From Ignavibacteria bacterium (lineage in GTDB: Bacteria > Bacteroidota > Ignavibacteria > Ignavibacteriales > Ignavibacteriaceae): 64,000 nucleotides of DNA. The notes below the pieces were generated by a model, which made no database searches, had not been told where the DNA came from, and saw only the letters and a program-made list of their open reading frames with translations. The stretch spans positions 1-64,000 of the forward strand of contig JAJTBZ010000037.1 of assembly GCA_021286645.1 (NCBI GenBank). Reading direction: 5' to 3'. A program made the translations under genes and the position numbers. Each line of letters begins with the position of its first letter. Position 1 is the stretch's first letter. Shown piece after piece: positions 28,673 to 37,483 of this stretch.

Positions 28673-29263
28673 TATGATATCTGCAACAGATATTTCCGGC
28701 GCATCCCCAATTGGCATCATCGCGTTAATAAGCTTGCAGTGGGTATAGCTTTTTAAATCAGTAAATTCAATTCGGCATTCGGAAATTTCTCCTGCCTGTA
28801 ACAGATATTCACGCTGTGTGCCTCGAAGCAGTGGGGTAGCCGGTGTAAACCAACCGGAAGAATTCTTAAATATTATATTACTATAACTCGTATCGGTTAT
28901 CAGCCCGTCCCGGATGATTATTATATCATCGGCATTGCTTTGGGCAGCAAGCTTTTCCAATGATGACCGGTTAGTAAATTTGTACGAATAATCTATTGAC
29001 TCTGTAAATACTGCCTGAAGGCTGTGTATTGAGCGCGGCACATAGCTGGTAATATGAGCCGTATCAAATTTTTCGCCATACGCAACCCGTATTTTAAATA
29101 AACCTTTGCATGGCATCTCATATTTTTCGAGATGCTCTTTCAGGTTGAGTAATGTTCCGAGTTGTAAGATCTGTAATCGGGAGCGATTTATTCTTTCCTG
29201 ATGGAATGGAATATTGTACAGTTTACCGTCTTGAAGACGAATTGATTCAAATAACGGGTACAT
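28667..29263 (-). CDS. pabC: aminotransferase class IV, probable 4-amino-4-deoxychorismate lyase
   Basis: At 198 residues this PLP enzyme is short against the usual ~270 of the family but retains its landmarks: ESIRLQDGKLYNIPFHQERI at the N terminus, a likely PLP Lys in YSYKFTNR, and the phosphate- and substrate-loop stretches DDIIIIRDGLITDTSYSNI and LLRGTQREYLL. In this pathway the enzyme removes pyruvate from aminodeoxychorismate to give p-aminobenzoate for folate. The assignment as PabC rests on the 17-base overlap with pabB. Short relatives of this kind are known in Bacteroidota. Both genes run leftward as a unit. Confidence 0.85.
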   Translation of the reverse strand: MYPLFESIRLQDGKLYNIPFHQERINRSRLQILQLGTLLNLKEHLEKYEMPCKGLFKIRVAYGEKFDTAHITSYVPRSIHSLQAVFTESIDYSYKFTNRSSLEKLAAQSNADDIIIIRDGLITDTSYSNIIFKNSSGWFTPATPLLRGTQREYLLQAGEISECRIEFTDLKSYTHCKLINAMMPIGDAPEISVADIIK

Positions 29264-30230
29264 AGACTTTCCTTAGCATTTCTGCATATTCGCTTTCGGC
29301 CCTGCTGTTAATAGTAATGCCTCCGCCGCTTTTGAAAATAAGTTGGTTGCCAGCGTGTTCAATATATCGGATGATTACAGTGCTATCAAGGTTTTTTCCA
29401 TCGAAAATGCCCGCTACGCCCGTATAGAAGCCGCGGCTATACTGCTCAACAGATTGAATAATCTCGACTGTTTTCTGCTTCGGGGCACCGGTCACTGAAC
29501 CGGCGGGGAGTAGCGTGAACAGAATGTCTCCGAGGGTGTGATGATAATCTGCTGCCATCGTTCCCTGTATTTCGGAACTGGTTTGTAATAATTCTCCCTG
29601 ATTCGTTTGAATAATTTCCTGAAAACGAAATTTCTCTACATGAACATTCGTGGCGACCTGACTTAAATCATTACGTAATAAGTCAACAACAGTGTATTGC
29701 TCGGCAATCTCTTTCGGATCCGTCATCAGGTTTTCAACCTGTCCATCACAGTTTGGTTCTGCGGTACCTTTCATAGGAAAGGTTGTTATTATTCCGTTTT
29801 GAATGCTGATAAAAGGTTCCGGTGAAAAGAATAGGAATTTATCGCGCCAATAAAATTTATATTTCGCCGTGGCAGAAAGAAATATTTCCTCTACGCCCGC
29901 ATTAGGTTGAATTCTTGTTGGGCATGTAAGGTTAAGCAGGTAAGTATTACCTGTCTGAAGGTGGTGCATAACCTGATTAAACTGTAATTGATAGGCCTCG
30001 AAGGGAATAGGTTCTTTTGTAATCAGTACATGAGTTACCGGCGCACCTTGTTCAGAGTAATTTGTAATCCCGTTGAAGTTGAAGCGGATAACGCCCGGGT
30101 CGACGTCTTTCAGTGACTGCACCAGGCAATGTTCGCCGGTAAAGTCAATCACGAAAAGGCAGGGCTCCTGGCTTTTGCCAAAGCGGTTAAGCAGGTTTCG
30201 TGCCTGGTTTTTATTTATAAGAGTATACAC
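29247..30230 (-). CDS. pabB: aminodeoxychorismate synthase component I
   Basis: A 327-residue chorismate-binding enzyme, shorter than the ~450 residues of enteric PabB because the N-terminal lobe is reduced. Landmarks are GNTYLLNLT, the motif FPMKGTAE with K154, and PAGSVTGAPKQKTVEII. A lysine at position 154 (PxKGT) is the residue that marks aminodeoxychorismate synthases, where anthranilate synthases have Ala, so PabB is preferred over TrpE. It uses ammonia from the glutaminase PabA, encoded divergently 61 bases away. The start at 30230 fits the conserved beginning of the domain. Confidence 0.9.
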   Translation of the reverse strand: MYTLINKNQARNLLNRFGKSQEPCLFVIDFTGEHCLVQSLKDVDPGVIRFNFNGITNYSEQGAPVTHVLITKEPIPFEAYQLQFNQVMHHLQTGNTYLLNLTCPTRIQPNAGVEEIFLSATAKYKFYWRDKFLFFSPEPFISIQNGIITTFPMKGTAEPNCDGQVENLMTDPKEIAEQYTVVDLLRNDLSQVATNVHVEKFRFQEIIQTNQGELLQTSSEIQGTMAADYHHTLGDILFTLLPAGSVTGAPKQKTVEIIQSVEQYSRGFYTGVAGIFDGKNLDSTVIIRYIEHAGNQLIFKSGGGITINSRAESEYAEMLRKVYVPVI

Positions 30231-30291
30231 TATTCAATCAGGAATTATTAACTTCGCTGATAAAATACAGAATGTTCCGAAAAAATTACCT

Positions 30292-30882
30292 ATGCAAATA
30301 CAACACATTTTATTAATCGATAATAATGATTCGTTTACCTATAATCTCGTGCAGATATTCAGGGAGAACTGCGGGTGTAAAGTAGATGTTATCAGTCAAG
30401 CTGGAGAGTATCCGGGAGTCACATCCACCACAGGTATAGTATTTTCCCCGGGCCCCGGGCTTCCTCATGAGTATCCACTCATGAGTCAGATATTGGATAG
30501 GTATAAAGAAAGTAATCCCATTTTGGGAATTTGCCTTGGGCACCAGGCAATAGCCGGCTATTTCGGGTGGAAGTTATACAATACGGTTAATCCCCTGCAT
30601 GGTTACACAGAACGGATTACGGTTCAGTATAAAGATTATCTTTTCAATAATCTGCCTGCGGAACAGAATGTAGGGCTATACCATTCATGGGCTGTGGAAC
30701 CTGATGAAAATGCTGGTGATTTGTATGTTACTTCATTTTCGGAGAAGGGGGTAATTATGTCGCTCGCGCATAGAAGTCTGGATATTCGGGGAGTGCAATT
30801 TCACCCCGAATCCTATATGACTGAATTCGGGGTGGAAATATTGCAAAATTGGGTTGCCGGAATAACTAACGGCGGCCGCTGA
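30292..30882 (+). CDS. pabA: glutamine amidotransferase, PabA/TrpG type
   Basis: A 196-residue class I glutaminase that supplies ammonia to aminodeoxychorismate synthase, and possibly also to anthranilate synthase. The N terminus HILLIDNNDSFTYNLVQ is diagnostic of the PabA/TrpG family. The nucleophile Cys is in GICLGHQAIAG, the oxyanion loop is FSPGPGLP, and the His-Glu pair lies in VQFHPESYMTEFG. The ATG at 30292 is chosen because it begins the conserved domain; a longer open frame starting at 30073 would run through pabB on the opposite strand. The 3' end overlaps the end of lptD, which is read from the other strand, by 17 bases. Confidence 0.93.
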   Translation: MQIQHILLIDNNDSFTYNLVQIFRENCGCKVDVISQAGEYPGVTSTTGIVFSPGPGLPHEYPLMSQILDRYKESNPILGICLGHQAIAGYFGWKLYNTVNPLHGYTERITVQYKDYLFNNLPAEQNVGLYHSWAVEPDENAGDLYVTSFSEKGVIMSLAHRSLDIRGVQFHPESYMTEFGVEILQNWVAGITNGGR

Positions 30883-33508
30883 AGAAATTATCAGTTTTTG
30901 TTAACTTCAGATCCTGAAGTTGTGGGGCCTTCACTCTAATTTCCAGGCTATAGCCGTGATAATAGCCGAATGGGTTCCAGCGGAAGTTCATTTCCCAGCA
31001 ATGGAGGTCGCGGGTAACAACGATACTCGTTCCCAGAAGTTGTTTGTCTTTAAAACTATAACTGGTCGAAGTCATTATTTTCCAGGCCTGGGTAAGGTTG
31101 AAGCTAAATGTGCCACTCATTGCCGGTGAATACTCGGTTGAGTACGGGTTGGCGCGAGACATGCGATAGCTATATGAAAGGCTAAGCTGCCAGGGAATTG
31201 AAAAATCGGCAGGCTGATCGGCGTAATAGGCGCCATAAATTCTGTTTTCAGGCGATACGTACGATTGCATGTTTTGTACCGCGGCAGGGGTTTGTGACTG
31301 ATTCTGCTGATTGTCCCGGCTGCCGGTTTCTTTCCTGTCGCCCGATAAATTCAGGTCGCATGAAAGGCCAAGTGAACGAAGCCAGGCAATTTGTTTCCTG
31401 TTTGTCCAGAGCATGCGGTCAATAGGATTCCCTTTTTCATCGTAGTCGTAAAGCGAATATTGGGCATCACCACGAAAAGTAAATATACCCGCTGCATTCG
31501 TACTGCCGGAAATGGAGAGATCGGAGAACCTGAAATGGCTGGCTGCGAAATTATAATTGATGCTCGCGTCAAGGTTCATTAATTGTATCTTCTTTTCCTT
31601 CGAAGTCGTATCGGTCGGGTCAACCATGGTTTTTATTTCGAACAAGTTTCCAAGCCTGAAACCCAAAGCCTGGGTTTCACCTTCGCCTGGTCCGCCGAAA
31701 ATTTGTTGAGAATACTTATTGTATTTTTTTACATTCCCGAGGGAATCGGTATATGTACCAAAATAGCCCCAGCCTGACTTTGAAAAATCGGGTGTATAAC
31801 TATAACTGACAGAAGGTGTAATGGTATGACGTATTGCAGCAATACCAAGCATTTGCGGCTGAGCAATACCGTAAATGCGTGTATTTACACTAACGCCGGT
31901 ACTAAATGTGCGAACCATGCCGATTTTGTTAATTTCATTCAAATACCATGATTTGGTCTTTGATGTATCATATTGCTGGCCGTACACCATTTCCGACTGT
32001 TTATTATACCATAATTCCGTATAGCTAAAAGAGGGTGAAATATTAAAATGACCGGTTTTAAGGGATATACTCGGTGAAAGCTGATGCCTGATACCACCAT
32101 GAATCTTCAATCCGGTAGTATCTGAATTGCGGTCATTCCGGAATTCGCCATCGTAAGATATTCCGAAGCTTTCGTACCATTTATCATTTGCCGAGGCATT
32201 AGAGCCCTTGAAGGGATAGAACTGCGATTTCATGAAACGAAGATCGGGTAATACTTCAGCGATATTTCCATTATTCAGATCCTGTGTGCGGCTATAGTTT
32301 ATACTCATGCTGGTACCCGATTCTTCCCAGGTTTTCGAATATGCAGCGTTAGACGTTATCTGGTTTTGAGTAATTGCCGTGTAATTCGTGGAAATTTGGC
32401 GTAAATAGTCGCTGGACATAAATTGCAGCCGGGCATCAAAACGCGAAGTAGGAGTGAGCGTTTGACTATGATCCCAGGAGATGCGCCAGTTTGTGGCTTT
32501 CGAATAATCCGGGTCCGTTGTAAGGCCATACGGTAAACTCGAGTAACTACCGCTCAGGCTTCCGGTAAAATCATATCGTTTGGCGTAATTAAAACGGCTG
32601 TCAAGTGTATAGCCGCCACGGGTGTATAGATCGGTGGTCGCCACCCAGTCAGTATAATCACTAATAGCCCAATAATATCCGAGATGGGAGAAGTATTTGC
32701 CATAATCACCCCGTTCGCCGTACGCGGGAACAATAATACCGGAACGGCGCCCCGATTGAAGGGCTATAACGGCAAAAGGAGCTGGAATAGGGAACGGAAC
32801 ATTCTCAAAAGTTAGCCAAATCCATTTACCCACCAGTTGTTCTTTTTGTACTACTTTCATTTCGCGGCCGTAAAATCCGAAATGCGGATGCGGGGCATCG
32901 CAAGTGGTGTAAAACCCGTTTTGAACAAAAAATGTTCTTGAATCAACTTTGTTGATTCGCGCGCCTGAATATGCCGTAGCATCGGATTTTGTAGAGGCAA
33001 AAGTGATATAACCGCGGGTAGATTTGAAATTATAGGTCATGCGTGTACCTTTATACTCTTCGCCTTTGTCAATCATAACCGGGGTCTCATCAATCCGTGT
33101 CTGTACGGTATCATTGGGCTTCCCTTCAGCGAGGACGTTTGAAGTACCGAAATCGACGTCAATTTTACCACTTTTCAGGCGGGTAGCCTTGTAACGCAGG
33201 TCGCCGCCGCCATAAACTTTCAATCGTTTTTGTGTGATAAAAAATACAAGGGAATCCCTGCCGTCGGCGTATATAACGGAATCGATATCTGATTTTTTTT
33301 GCAGGGTATCACGATGTGCAAGGGCTGTATCGGCAATAGAACTTTTGGTACTGACAGAATCCGGATTAATTGCCCCCCGCGCATCAGTAACTGATACGAA
33401 AAAAAACAGGGAAAAAAGTATAAAAATGTAAAAGGAACGCAATATTTTCTTGTTTATATAAATGTGAACCGGAAATTTACGCATTAATCGAAAATTATGG
33501 TAATTCAA
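30866..33508 (-). CDS. lptD: LptD-like lipopolysaccharide assembly outer-membrane protein
   Basis: An 880-residue outer-membrane protein. An N-terminal hydrophobic segment (24-43) serves as a signal peptide. An OstA-like beta-jelly-roll region (about 75-200) contains the stretches LKVYGGGDLRYKATRLKSGK and GEEYKGTRMTYNFKSTRG, and about 600 residues of beta-barrel follow, rich in alternating aromatic strands. LPFEN..PFPIPAPF-like and RRSGIIVPAYGERGDYG-like segments match the conserved plug-to-barrel region of LptD. It would place lipopolysaccharide in the outer leaflet, together with an LptE-type partner that is not nearby. The heptose epimerase at 34108-35085 supports a heptose-containing core. 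The divergent neighbour is the hyperacidic small protein. Confidence 0.88.
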   Translation of the reverse strand: MNYHNFRLMRKFPVHIYINKKILRSFYIFILFSLFFFVSVTDARGAINPDSVSTKSSIADTALAHRDTLQKKSDIDSVIYADGRDSLVFFITQKRLKVYGGGDLRYKATRLKSGKIDVDFGTSNVLAEGKPNDTVQTRIDETPVMIDKGEEYKGTRMTYNFKSTRGYITFASTKSDATAYSGARINKVDSRTFFVQNGFYTTCDAPHPHFGFYGREMKVVQKEQLVGKWIWLTFENVPFPIPAPFAVIALQSGRRSGIIVPAYGERGDYGKYFSHLGYYWAISDYTDWVATTDLYTRGGYTLDSRFNYAKRYDFTGSLSGSYSSLPYGLTTDPDYSKATNWRISWDHSQTLTPTSRFDARLQFMSSDYLRQISTNYTAITQNQITSNAAYSKTWEESGTSMSINYSRTQDLNNGNIAEVLPDLRFMKSQFYPFKGSNASANDKWYESFGISYDGEFRNDRNSDTTGLKIHGGIRHQLSPSISLKTGHFNISPSFSYTELWYNKQSEMVYGQQYDTSKTKSWYLNEINKIGMVRTFSTGVSVNTRIYGIAQPQMLGIAAIRHTITPSVSYSYTPDFSKSGWGYFGTYTDSLGNVKKYNKYSQQIFGGPGEGETQALGFRLGNLFEIKTMVDPTDTTSKEKKIQLMNLDASINYNFAASHFRFSDLSISGSTNAAGIFTFRGDAQYSLYDYDEKGNPIDRMLWTNRKQIAWLRSLGLSCDLNLSGDRKETGSRDNQQNQSQTPAAVQNMQSYVSPENRIYGAYYADQPADFSIPWQLSLSYSYRMSRANPYSTEYSPAMSGTFSFNLTQAWKIMTSTSYSFKDKQLLGTSIVVTRDLHCWEMNFRWNPFGYYHGYSLEIRVKAPQLQDLKLTKTDNFFSGRR

Positions 33509-33631
33509 AATACTGAAACAAATAAATATTTTGGCGGGTAAAAAAGTTTACCACGTTTGTGGCAAACAGTTTTTTTATTACATTAGCATCATAGATTTTT
33601 ACCATCTTATTATAACAGGAACAGATTTATT

Positions 33632-34018
33632 ATGATACAATTTGATGAAATTAAAGAAGAGTTGCCGGAACTTCTTGAAGTTTCTGAGCTGGTTGAAGTG
33701 GCCACGACTGAATTTGACAAGTACAATAACGGCACGTCGGATATTCGTATGGCTCGTTCGTCGAAAAGCGATGATTTTGACGATGACGAAGATTTCGATG
33801 ATGATGAAGATTTTGACGATGATGATGAAGATTATGATGAAGACGAAGATTTTGACGATGATGATGAAGATTTCGATGACGATGATGATGATTTTGATGA
33901 AGATGACTTTGACGAAGATTTTGATGATGACGATTTAGATGAAGATCAGTTTTACGAAGAAGATTTCGATTTCGATGACGAAGAAGATGATCTTGGTGAT
34001 ACCGACGATGAATTTTAA
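33632..34018 (+). CDS. hyperacidic small protein with periodic aromatic residues
   Basis: A 128-residue protein in two parts. Residues 1-46 (IQFDEIKEELPELLEVSELV...) could form one amphipathic helix followed by a small basic patch (RMARSSKS). Residues 47-128 contain 63 Asp or Glu out of 82, with phenylalanine or tyrosine at 49, 55, 61, 68, 74, 81 and 88, a spacing of six to seven. The coding DNA is correspondingly repetitive (GATGATGAAGATTTT-like units). No signal peptide is present. I do not recognise the protein. An RNA-polymerase-delta-like, histone- or DNA-mimic, or metal-binding tail are possibilities without proof. A purine-rich site (AACAGGAACAG) precedes the ATG, and a strong terminator follows, so it is very likely expressed. 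Confidence 0.75.
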   Translation: MIQFDEIKEELPELLEVSELVEVATTEFDKYNNGTSDIRMARSSKSDDFDDDEDFDDDEDFDDDDEDYDEDEDFDDDDEDFDDDDDDFDEDDFDEDFDDDDLDEDQFYEEDFDFDDEEDDLGDTDDEF

Positions 34019-34071
34019 TCTATAGTAAGGTATTAAGCGTTTACTATCGTAAAAAAAATAACGACAGATAT

Positions 34072-34101
34072 AAAAAAAAGCGGGCTTAACCCGCTTTTTT
34101 T
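34072..34101. terminator. bidirectional rho-independent terminator
   Basis: A stem GCGGG / CCCGC (34080-34084 with 34090-34094) is flanked by eight A on the left and seven T on the right. It works in either direction and separates the hyperacidic gene from the converging heptose epimerase. Confidence 0.88.
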
Positions 34102-34107
34102 ATGCAA

Positions 34108-35085
34108 TTACTTCTTATCCAGATGTTTGCCCGGCAATAAATAATTTTTAACATAATCATCAACTGCCGCTTCCAGCGACAAAGCAGGTTTCGAGTATCC
34201 GGCTTTTTGCAGCTTTGAAATATTTGCTTCGGTATAGTATTGGTATTTTGAGCGCAAATATTCAGGCATATCTATATATTCAATTACCGGTTTCTTGCCC
34301 ATGGCTGTAAATATTGCATTGGCTAAATCATTCCATGTGCGGGAAGTACCGGTACCTACATTATATAAACCATTTTTTTCGGGGTGTTGGAGGAAAAATA
34401 GGGTCATATCGACTGCATCTTTAACATAGATGAAATCCCGTTTTTGTTCGCCATCTTTATAATCAGGGTGGTATGACTTGAATAACGTGATTTTGCCTTC
34501 CGATTGAATTTGCTGAAAAGCTTTATGTACCACACTGCGCATATCGCCCTTGTGATATTCGTTAGGTCCAAACACGTTAAAAAACTTAATGCCTACAATT
34601 TTGGTCAGCAGAGCCTTTTTAAAGGCCCTGATATCGAAAAGGCTTTTTGAATATCCATACATATTTAACGGGCGAAGATCGGTGCACTGGTCATCAACAT
34701 CATTAAATCCTTTTGAGCCATCGCCATAAGTAGCAGCAGAAGACGCGTAGATAAAACGAATACCGCGGTTTACCGCGTAAGCAGCCAATTTTTTTGTGTA
34801 CTCGTAGTTGTTGCTCATTAAATGGTCGGCATCTTTTTCTGTCGTAGCAGAATTGGCGCCCATGTGGATTATGGCCTCGATATTAAAAGCAATGGAATCC
34901 TTTTCAATTTTTTCGAGGAACGTGTGCTTGTTATAGTAATCGAGATAGTTTAAACCGGTAAGATTTTTCCATTTTTCATCCTTACCCAATTCGTCAACAA
35001 TAACAATATTATCTTTGCCGGCCTGGTTTAAGCGCCATACTAAAGCACTGCCAATAAACCCGGCACCTCCGGTTATTACGATCAT
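34108..35085 (-). CDS. hldD: ADP-L-glycero-D-manno-heptose 6-epimerase
   Basis: A 325-residue short-chain dehydrogenase/epimerase that makes the heptose donor for the lipopolysaccharide core. The NAD(P)-binding loop GGAGFIG is at residues 6-12, the catalytic YxxxK pair is Y143-K147 in MYGYSKS, and the family's KFFNVFGPNEYHKGDMRSVV and GDGEQKRDFIYVKD-like segments (here YKDGEQKRDFIYVKD) identify HldD rather than a general epimerase. The length is normal. The gene stands alone and runs leftward to the shared terminator. Its presence near lptD suits a cluster for envelope building. Confidence 0.93.
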   Translation of the reverse strand: MIVITGGAGFIGSALVWRLNQAGKDNIVIVDELGKDEKWKNLTGLNYLDYYNKHTFLEKIEKDSIAFNIEAIIHMGANSATTEKDADHLMSNNYEYTKKLAAYAVNRGIRFIYASSAATYGDGSKGFNDVDDQCTDLRPLNMYGYSKSLFDIRAFKKALLTKIVGIKFFNVFGPNEYHKGDMRSVVHKAFQQIQSEGKITLFKSYHPDYKDGEQKRDFIYVKDAVDMTLFFLQHPEKNGLYNVGTGTSRTWNDLANAIFTAMGKKPVIEYIDMPEYLRSKYQYYTEANISKLQKAGYSKPALSLEAAVDDYVKNYLLPGKHLDKK

Positions 35086-35330
35086 ACATTTATCCGTTAA
35101 AAATCTTGGAATTTGAAAAAACTAATATATAATGTACCACAGAAAATCAGTACAAAAAATTTCTTTGTTTTTCTATTTGAAAAATGCGTATATTTCCTCA
35201 CAAAGCCAAAATATGGTTGTAAAAAGGCAGTTTCCGGCATTTTTCTGTGGCTGCGAATTAACTATCTGCCATCAATTCATACCGACAGCGGCTGGACGAG
35301 AAAGAATTAATTATTTTTTTGGAGAAATTT

Positions 35331-37400
35331 ATGAGAAGAGTCCTTACGGCTTTTTTGCTGATACTATTATTTAGTACGGCTCATCTGGTAGCCCAAACAC
35401 TTCCGACCACAACATTGAGCATAGTTGGTGTTGGGCGCCCGGCCCCGAATCAACTAACGTTCAGTGTATTTTTACGCAACACTAGTCAGGATACGATTGA
35501 GCTATCGGGCGGCGCCTACAATTTTGATTATACGACAACAATTATTAATGGTGGAACTGCAACATTAGCTATTGTGGGATCTGCCCTCCCGACTGCATTG
35601 CAGCCAAGGAATCCGGTTGCCAACGCATACTTGCGTTTTGGCGGAAACGTTCCTCCCGGCGCCGGTAACGGTTTGAAGATTTTTCCCGGTGACAGCCTGC
35701 TCGTTTTTAAAGCATTGTTAACAACCAGTGCCGCAAGTTTATCTGCCGATAGTAGTAACATTCGTTGGAGAACGCCATCTATGGCCTCACCAAATACTAC
35801 ATTAGGTATTTACATAGGCAGTGTAAATACGACGATTATTTCAAAAACAACCTTCTACAACCCGGCTCCGGCAGCATTACCGGTTGTGCCTACATGGTTA
35901 TCTCAGGTTGTTGTAAAAGATAATGGTGCCGGAACTGGTACGATTACTTTAGGGCAGGGCCCAACGGCAACAAATGGTCTGGATACTGCTTATGGTGAGG
36001 CGGCTCTCAGCGCCCCTACAGCAGGTTCTTTTGATGCCCGCTTTGTATTGCCGGTAACTCCTGCTGTTGCCAGCTTAAAAGATTTTAGAAATGATACTCT
36101 GAAAAATATTACCTGGGTAATGAATGTACAGCCAGGTGCAGGCGGATACCCCCTGACAGTTAAATGGAATAAAGCCACCCTGCCACAGGGCGTTTTCTTC
36201 CTGAAGGATATGAATGGCGGGCTGAACATAAATATGAAAGTCGATTCACAATATGTTGTAACATCTTCGGCCATTACCGCGTTAAAAATCGAAATGATGC
36301 GCGATTATTGTAAACCGGTTGCGGTAGATAAAGGTTGGAATTTACTTTCTGTTCCTTTAGCTGCGACTAATATGAGTACCAGTGCCCTGTTCCCAATGGC
36401 AAGTTCTTCTGTATTTGCTTATGCTAACGGATATAATGTTGTAACGACTCTGGAAAATGGTAAAGGTTACTGGGCTCGTTTCGATACTTCAATAAGTGTG
36501 CAGGTCTGTGGTAATCCTATTGTAGGAAATACTATTGCCGTTCAGGCTGGCTGGAATCTCATTGCCTCTTTAGGCACGTCAGTGCCGGTGGCTTCGATTA
36601 CTACCAACCCGGCAGGAATTATTAACTCCAATATTTTTGATTTCGCTTTCGCTACCGGTTATAACCATGCGGTTTCACTTGAACCTGGTAAAGGATATTG
36701 GGTTCGTACCAGTCAGGCCGGAACAGTAGTGTTATCAACTGCACCGGCTAAATCGGTTATAGCAACCCCTGAAATTAAAAAAGAATGGTTAACTGTTACC
36801 ATCCGCGACAACTCCGGTTACTCGAAAGTTGTTTATCTGGCAAAAGATAAAATATCTGCCGCGATGTATGAATTGCCGCCGGTGCCACCGGCAGGATGTT
36901 CAGACGTTCGTTTTGGCAATAATGCCAATGTTGCCAACCTGAATGCAGTAAATTCACTTTCGCTGCAGAGCCTTAATTATCCTGTTACCATTCAGGTTAA
37001 TGGTGGCGATATCTTAGTTCAGGATAAGATTAATGGAAAAATAGTAAATCAGACTTTGCGTAACGGGCAGGCCTTTGTATTGGTAAGCAAAGAAATTAAC
37101 CAACTTACCGTTAAAAACGCACAGTTGCCAACAGCTTTCGGTTTGGAACAAAATTATCCGAATCCGTTTAACCCCAGTACGGTTATTACCTATCAGTTAC
37201 CTAAAAACTGTACGGTTCACTTAGCAGTTTATGATGTACTTGGAAGAAAAGTTGCTGATTTAGTTAACCTGGAACAGGAAGCCGGTAACTATTCGGTTAC
37301 CTTTGCTACCGACCAGTATCATCTTGCCAGCGGAATGTATATTTACCGTCTTGAAGCCGGTAACTTTACTTCAGTAAAGAAAATGATGTTAATTAGATAA
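35331..37400 (+). CDS. T9SS-exported protein with paired 'GWNL...GKGYWVR' modules
   Basis: A 689-residue exported protein without a recognised catalytic domain. The signal peptide is residues 1-23 (ending HLVAQ). Residues about 25-165 form a beta-sandwich that resembles a cohesin-like or invasin-like fold (LSIVGVGRPAPNQLTFSVFLRN), tentatively. From about 193 to the end it matches the C-terminal part of the M14 peptidase at 19873-23523 nearly end to end: SLKDFRNDTLKNITWVM, GWNLLSVPL, NGKGYWARF, GWNLIASL, PGKGYWVRT, LPPVPPAGC and the T9SS tail FGLEQNYPNPFNPSTVI. The ATG at 35331 is preferred over TTG at 35319 because GGAG sits 10 bases before it. A terminator follows. Confidence 0.9.
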   Translation: MRRVLTAFLLILLFSTAHLVAQTLPTTTLSIVGVGRPAPNQLTFSVFLRNTSQDTIELSGGAYNFDYTTTIINGGTATLAIVGSALPTALQPRNPVANAYLRFGGNVPPGAGNGLKIFPGDSLLVFKALLTTSAASLSADSSNIRWRTPSMASPNTTLGIYIGSVNTTIISKTTFYNPAPAALPVVPTWLSQVVVKDNGAGTGTITLGQGPTATNGLDTAYGEAALSAPTAGSFDARFVLPVTPAVASLKDFRNDTLKNITWVMNVQPGAGGYPLTVKWNKATLPQGVFFLKDMNGGLNINMKVDSQYVVTSSAITALKIEMMRDYCKPVAVDKGWNLLSVPLAATNMSTSALFPMASSSVFAYANGYNVVTTLENGKGYWARFDTSISVQVCGNPIVGNTIAVQAGWNLIASLGTSVPVASITTNPAGIINSNIFDFAFATGYNHAVSLEPGKGYWVRTSQAGTVVLSTAPAKSVIATPEIKKEWLTVTIRDNSGYSKVVYLAKDKISAAMYELPPVPPAGCSDVRFGNNANVANLNAVNSLSLQSLNYPVTIQVNGGDILVQDKINGKIVNQTLRNGQAFVLVSKEINQLTVKNAQLPTAFGLEQNYPNPFNPSTVITYQLPKNCTVHLAVYDVLGRKVADLVNLEQEAGNYSVTFATDQYHLASGMYIYRLEAGNFTSVKKMMLIR

Positions 37401-37423
37401 TATCGAAAGAATATTCTATTTTA

Positions 37424-37456
37424 AGGCCGCCCATTTTTGGGCGGCTTTTTTTTTGT
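37424..37456 (+). terminator. rho-independent terminator after the T9SS protein
   Basis: A seven-base-pair GC stem GCCGCCC / GGGCGGC (37426-37432 with 37439-37445) is followed by nine T. Confidence 0.88.
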
Positions 37457-37483
37457 ATTTTTACGTGAATAATTACTGGTTTC

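Noticed and set aside
30073-30291. Open frame that would add 73 residues to the front of pabA
   Set aside because: It overlaps the coding region of pabB on the other strand, has no family similarity, and the conserved PabA domain starts exactly at the ATG of 30292.
33540-33600. Possible sigma-54 promoter (TGGCAAACAG...) before the hyperacidic gene
   Set aside because: The -12 GC element is missing at the right distance; only a T run is present.
33642-33938. 98-residue Met/Lys/Thr-rich frame inside the hyperacidic gene
   Set aside because: It is the out-of-frame reading of the GATGATGAAGAT repeats. The acidic frame starts earlier, runs further and ends just before a terminator.
33781-34010. 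Asp-rich repeat region as a CRISPR or DNA satellite
   Set aside because: The repeats are imperfect, keep one reading frame throughout and encode an ordered amino acid pattern, so they are coding low complexity.
35113-35374. Two overlapping frames of 65 and 80 residues before the T9SS protein
   Set aside because: Neither has a ribosome binding site nor protein-like composition, and the second runs into the signal peptide of the real gene in another frame.
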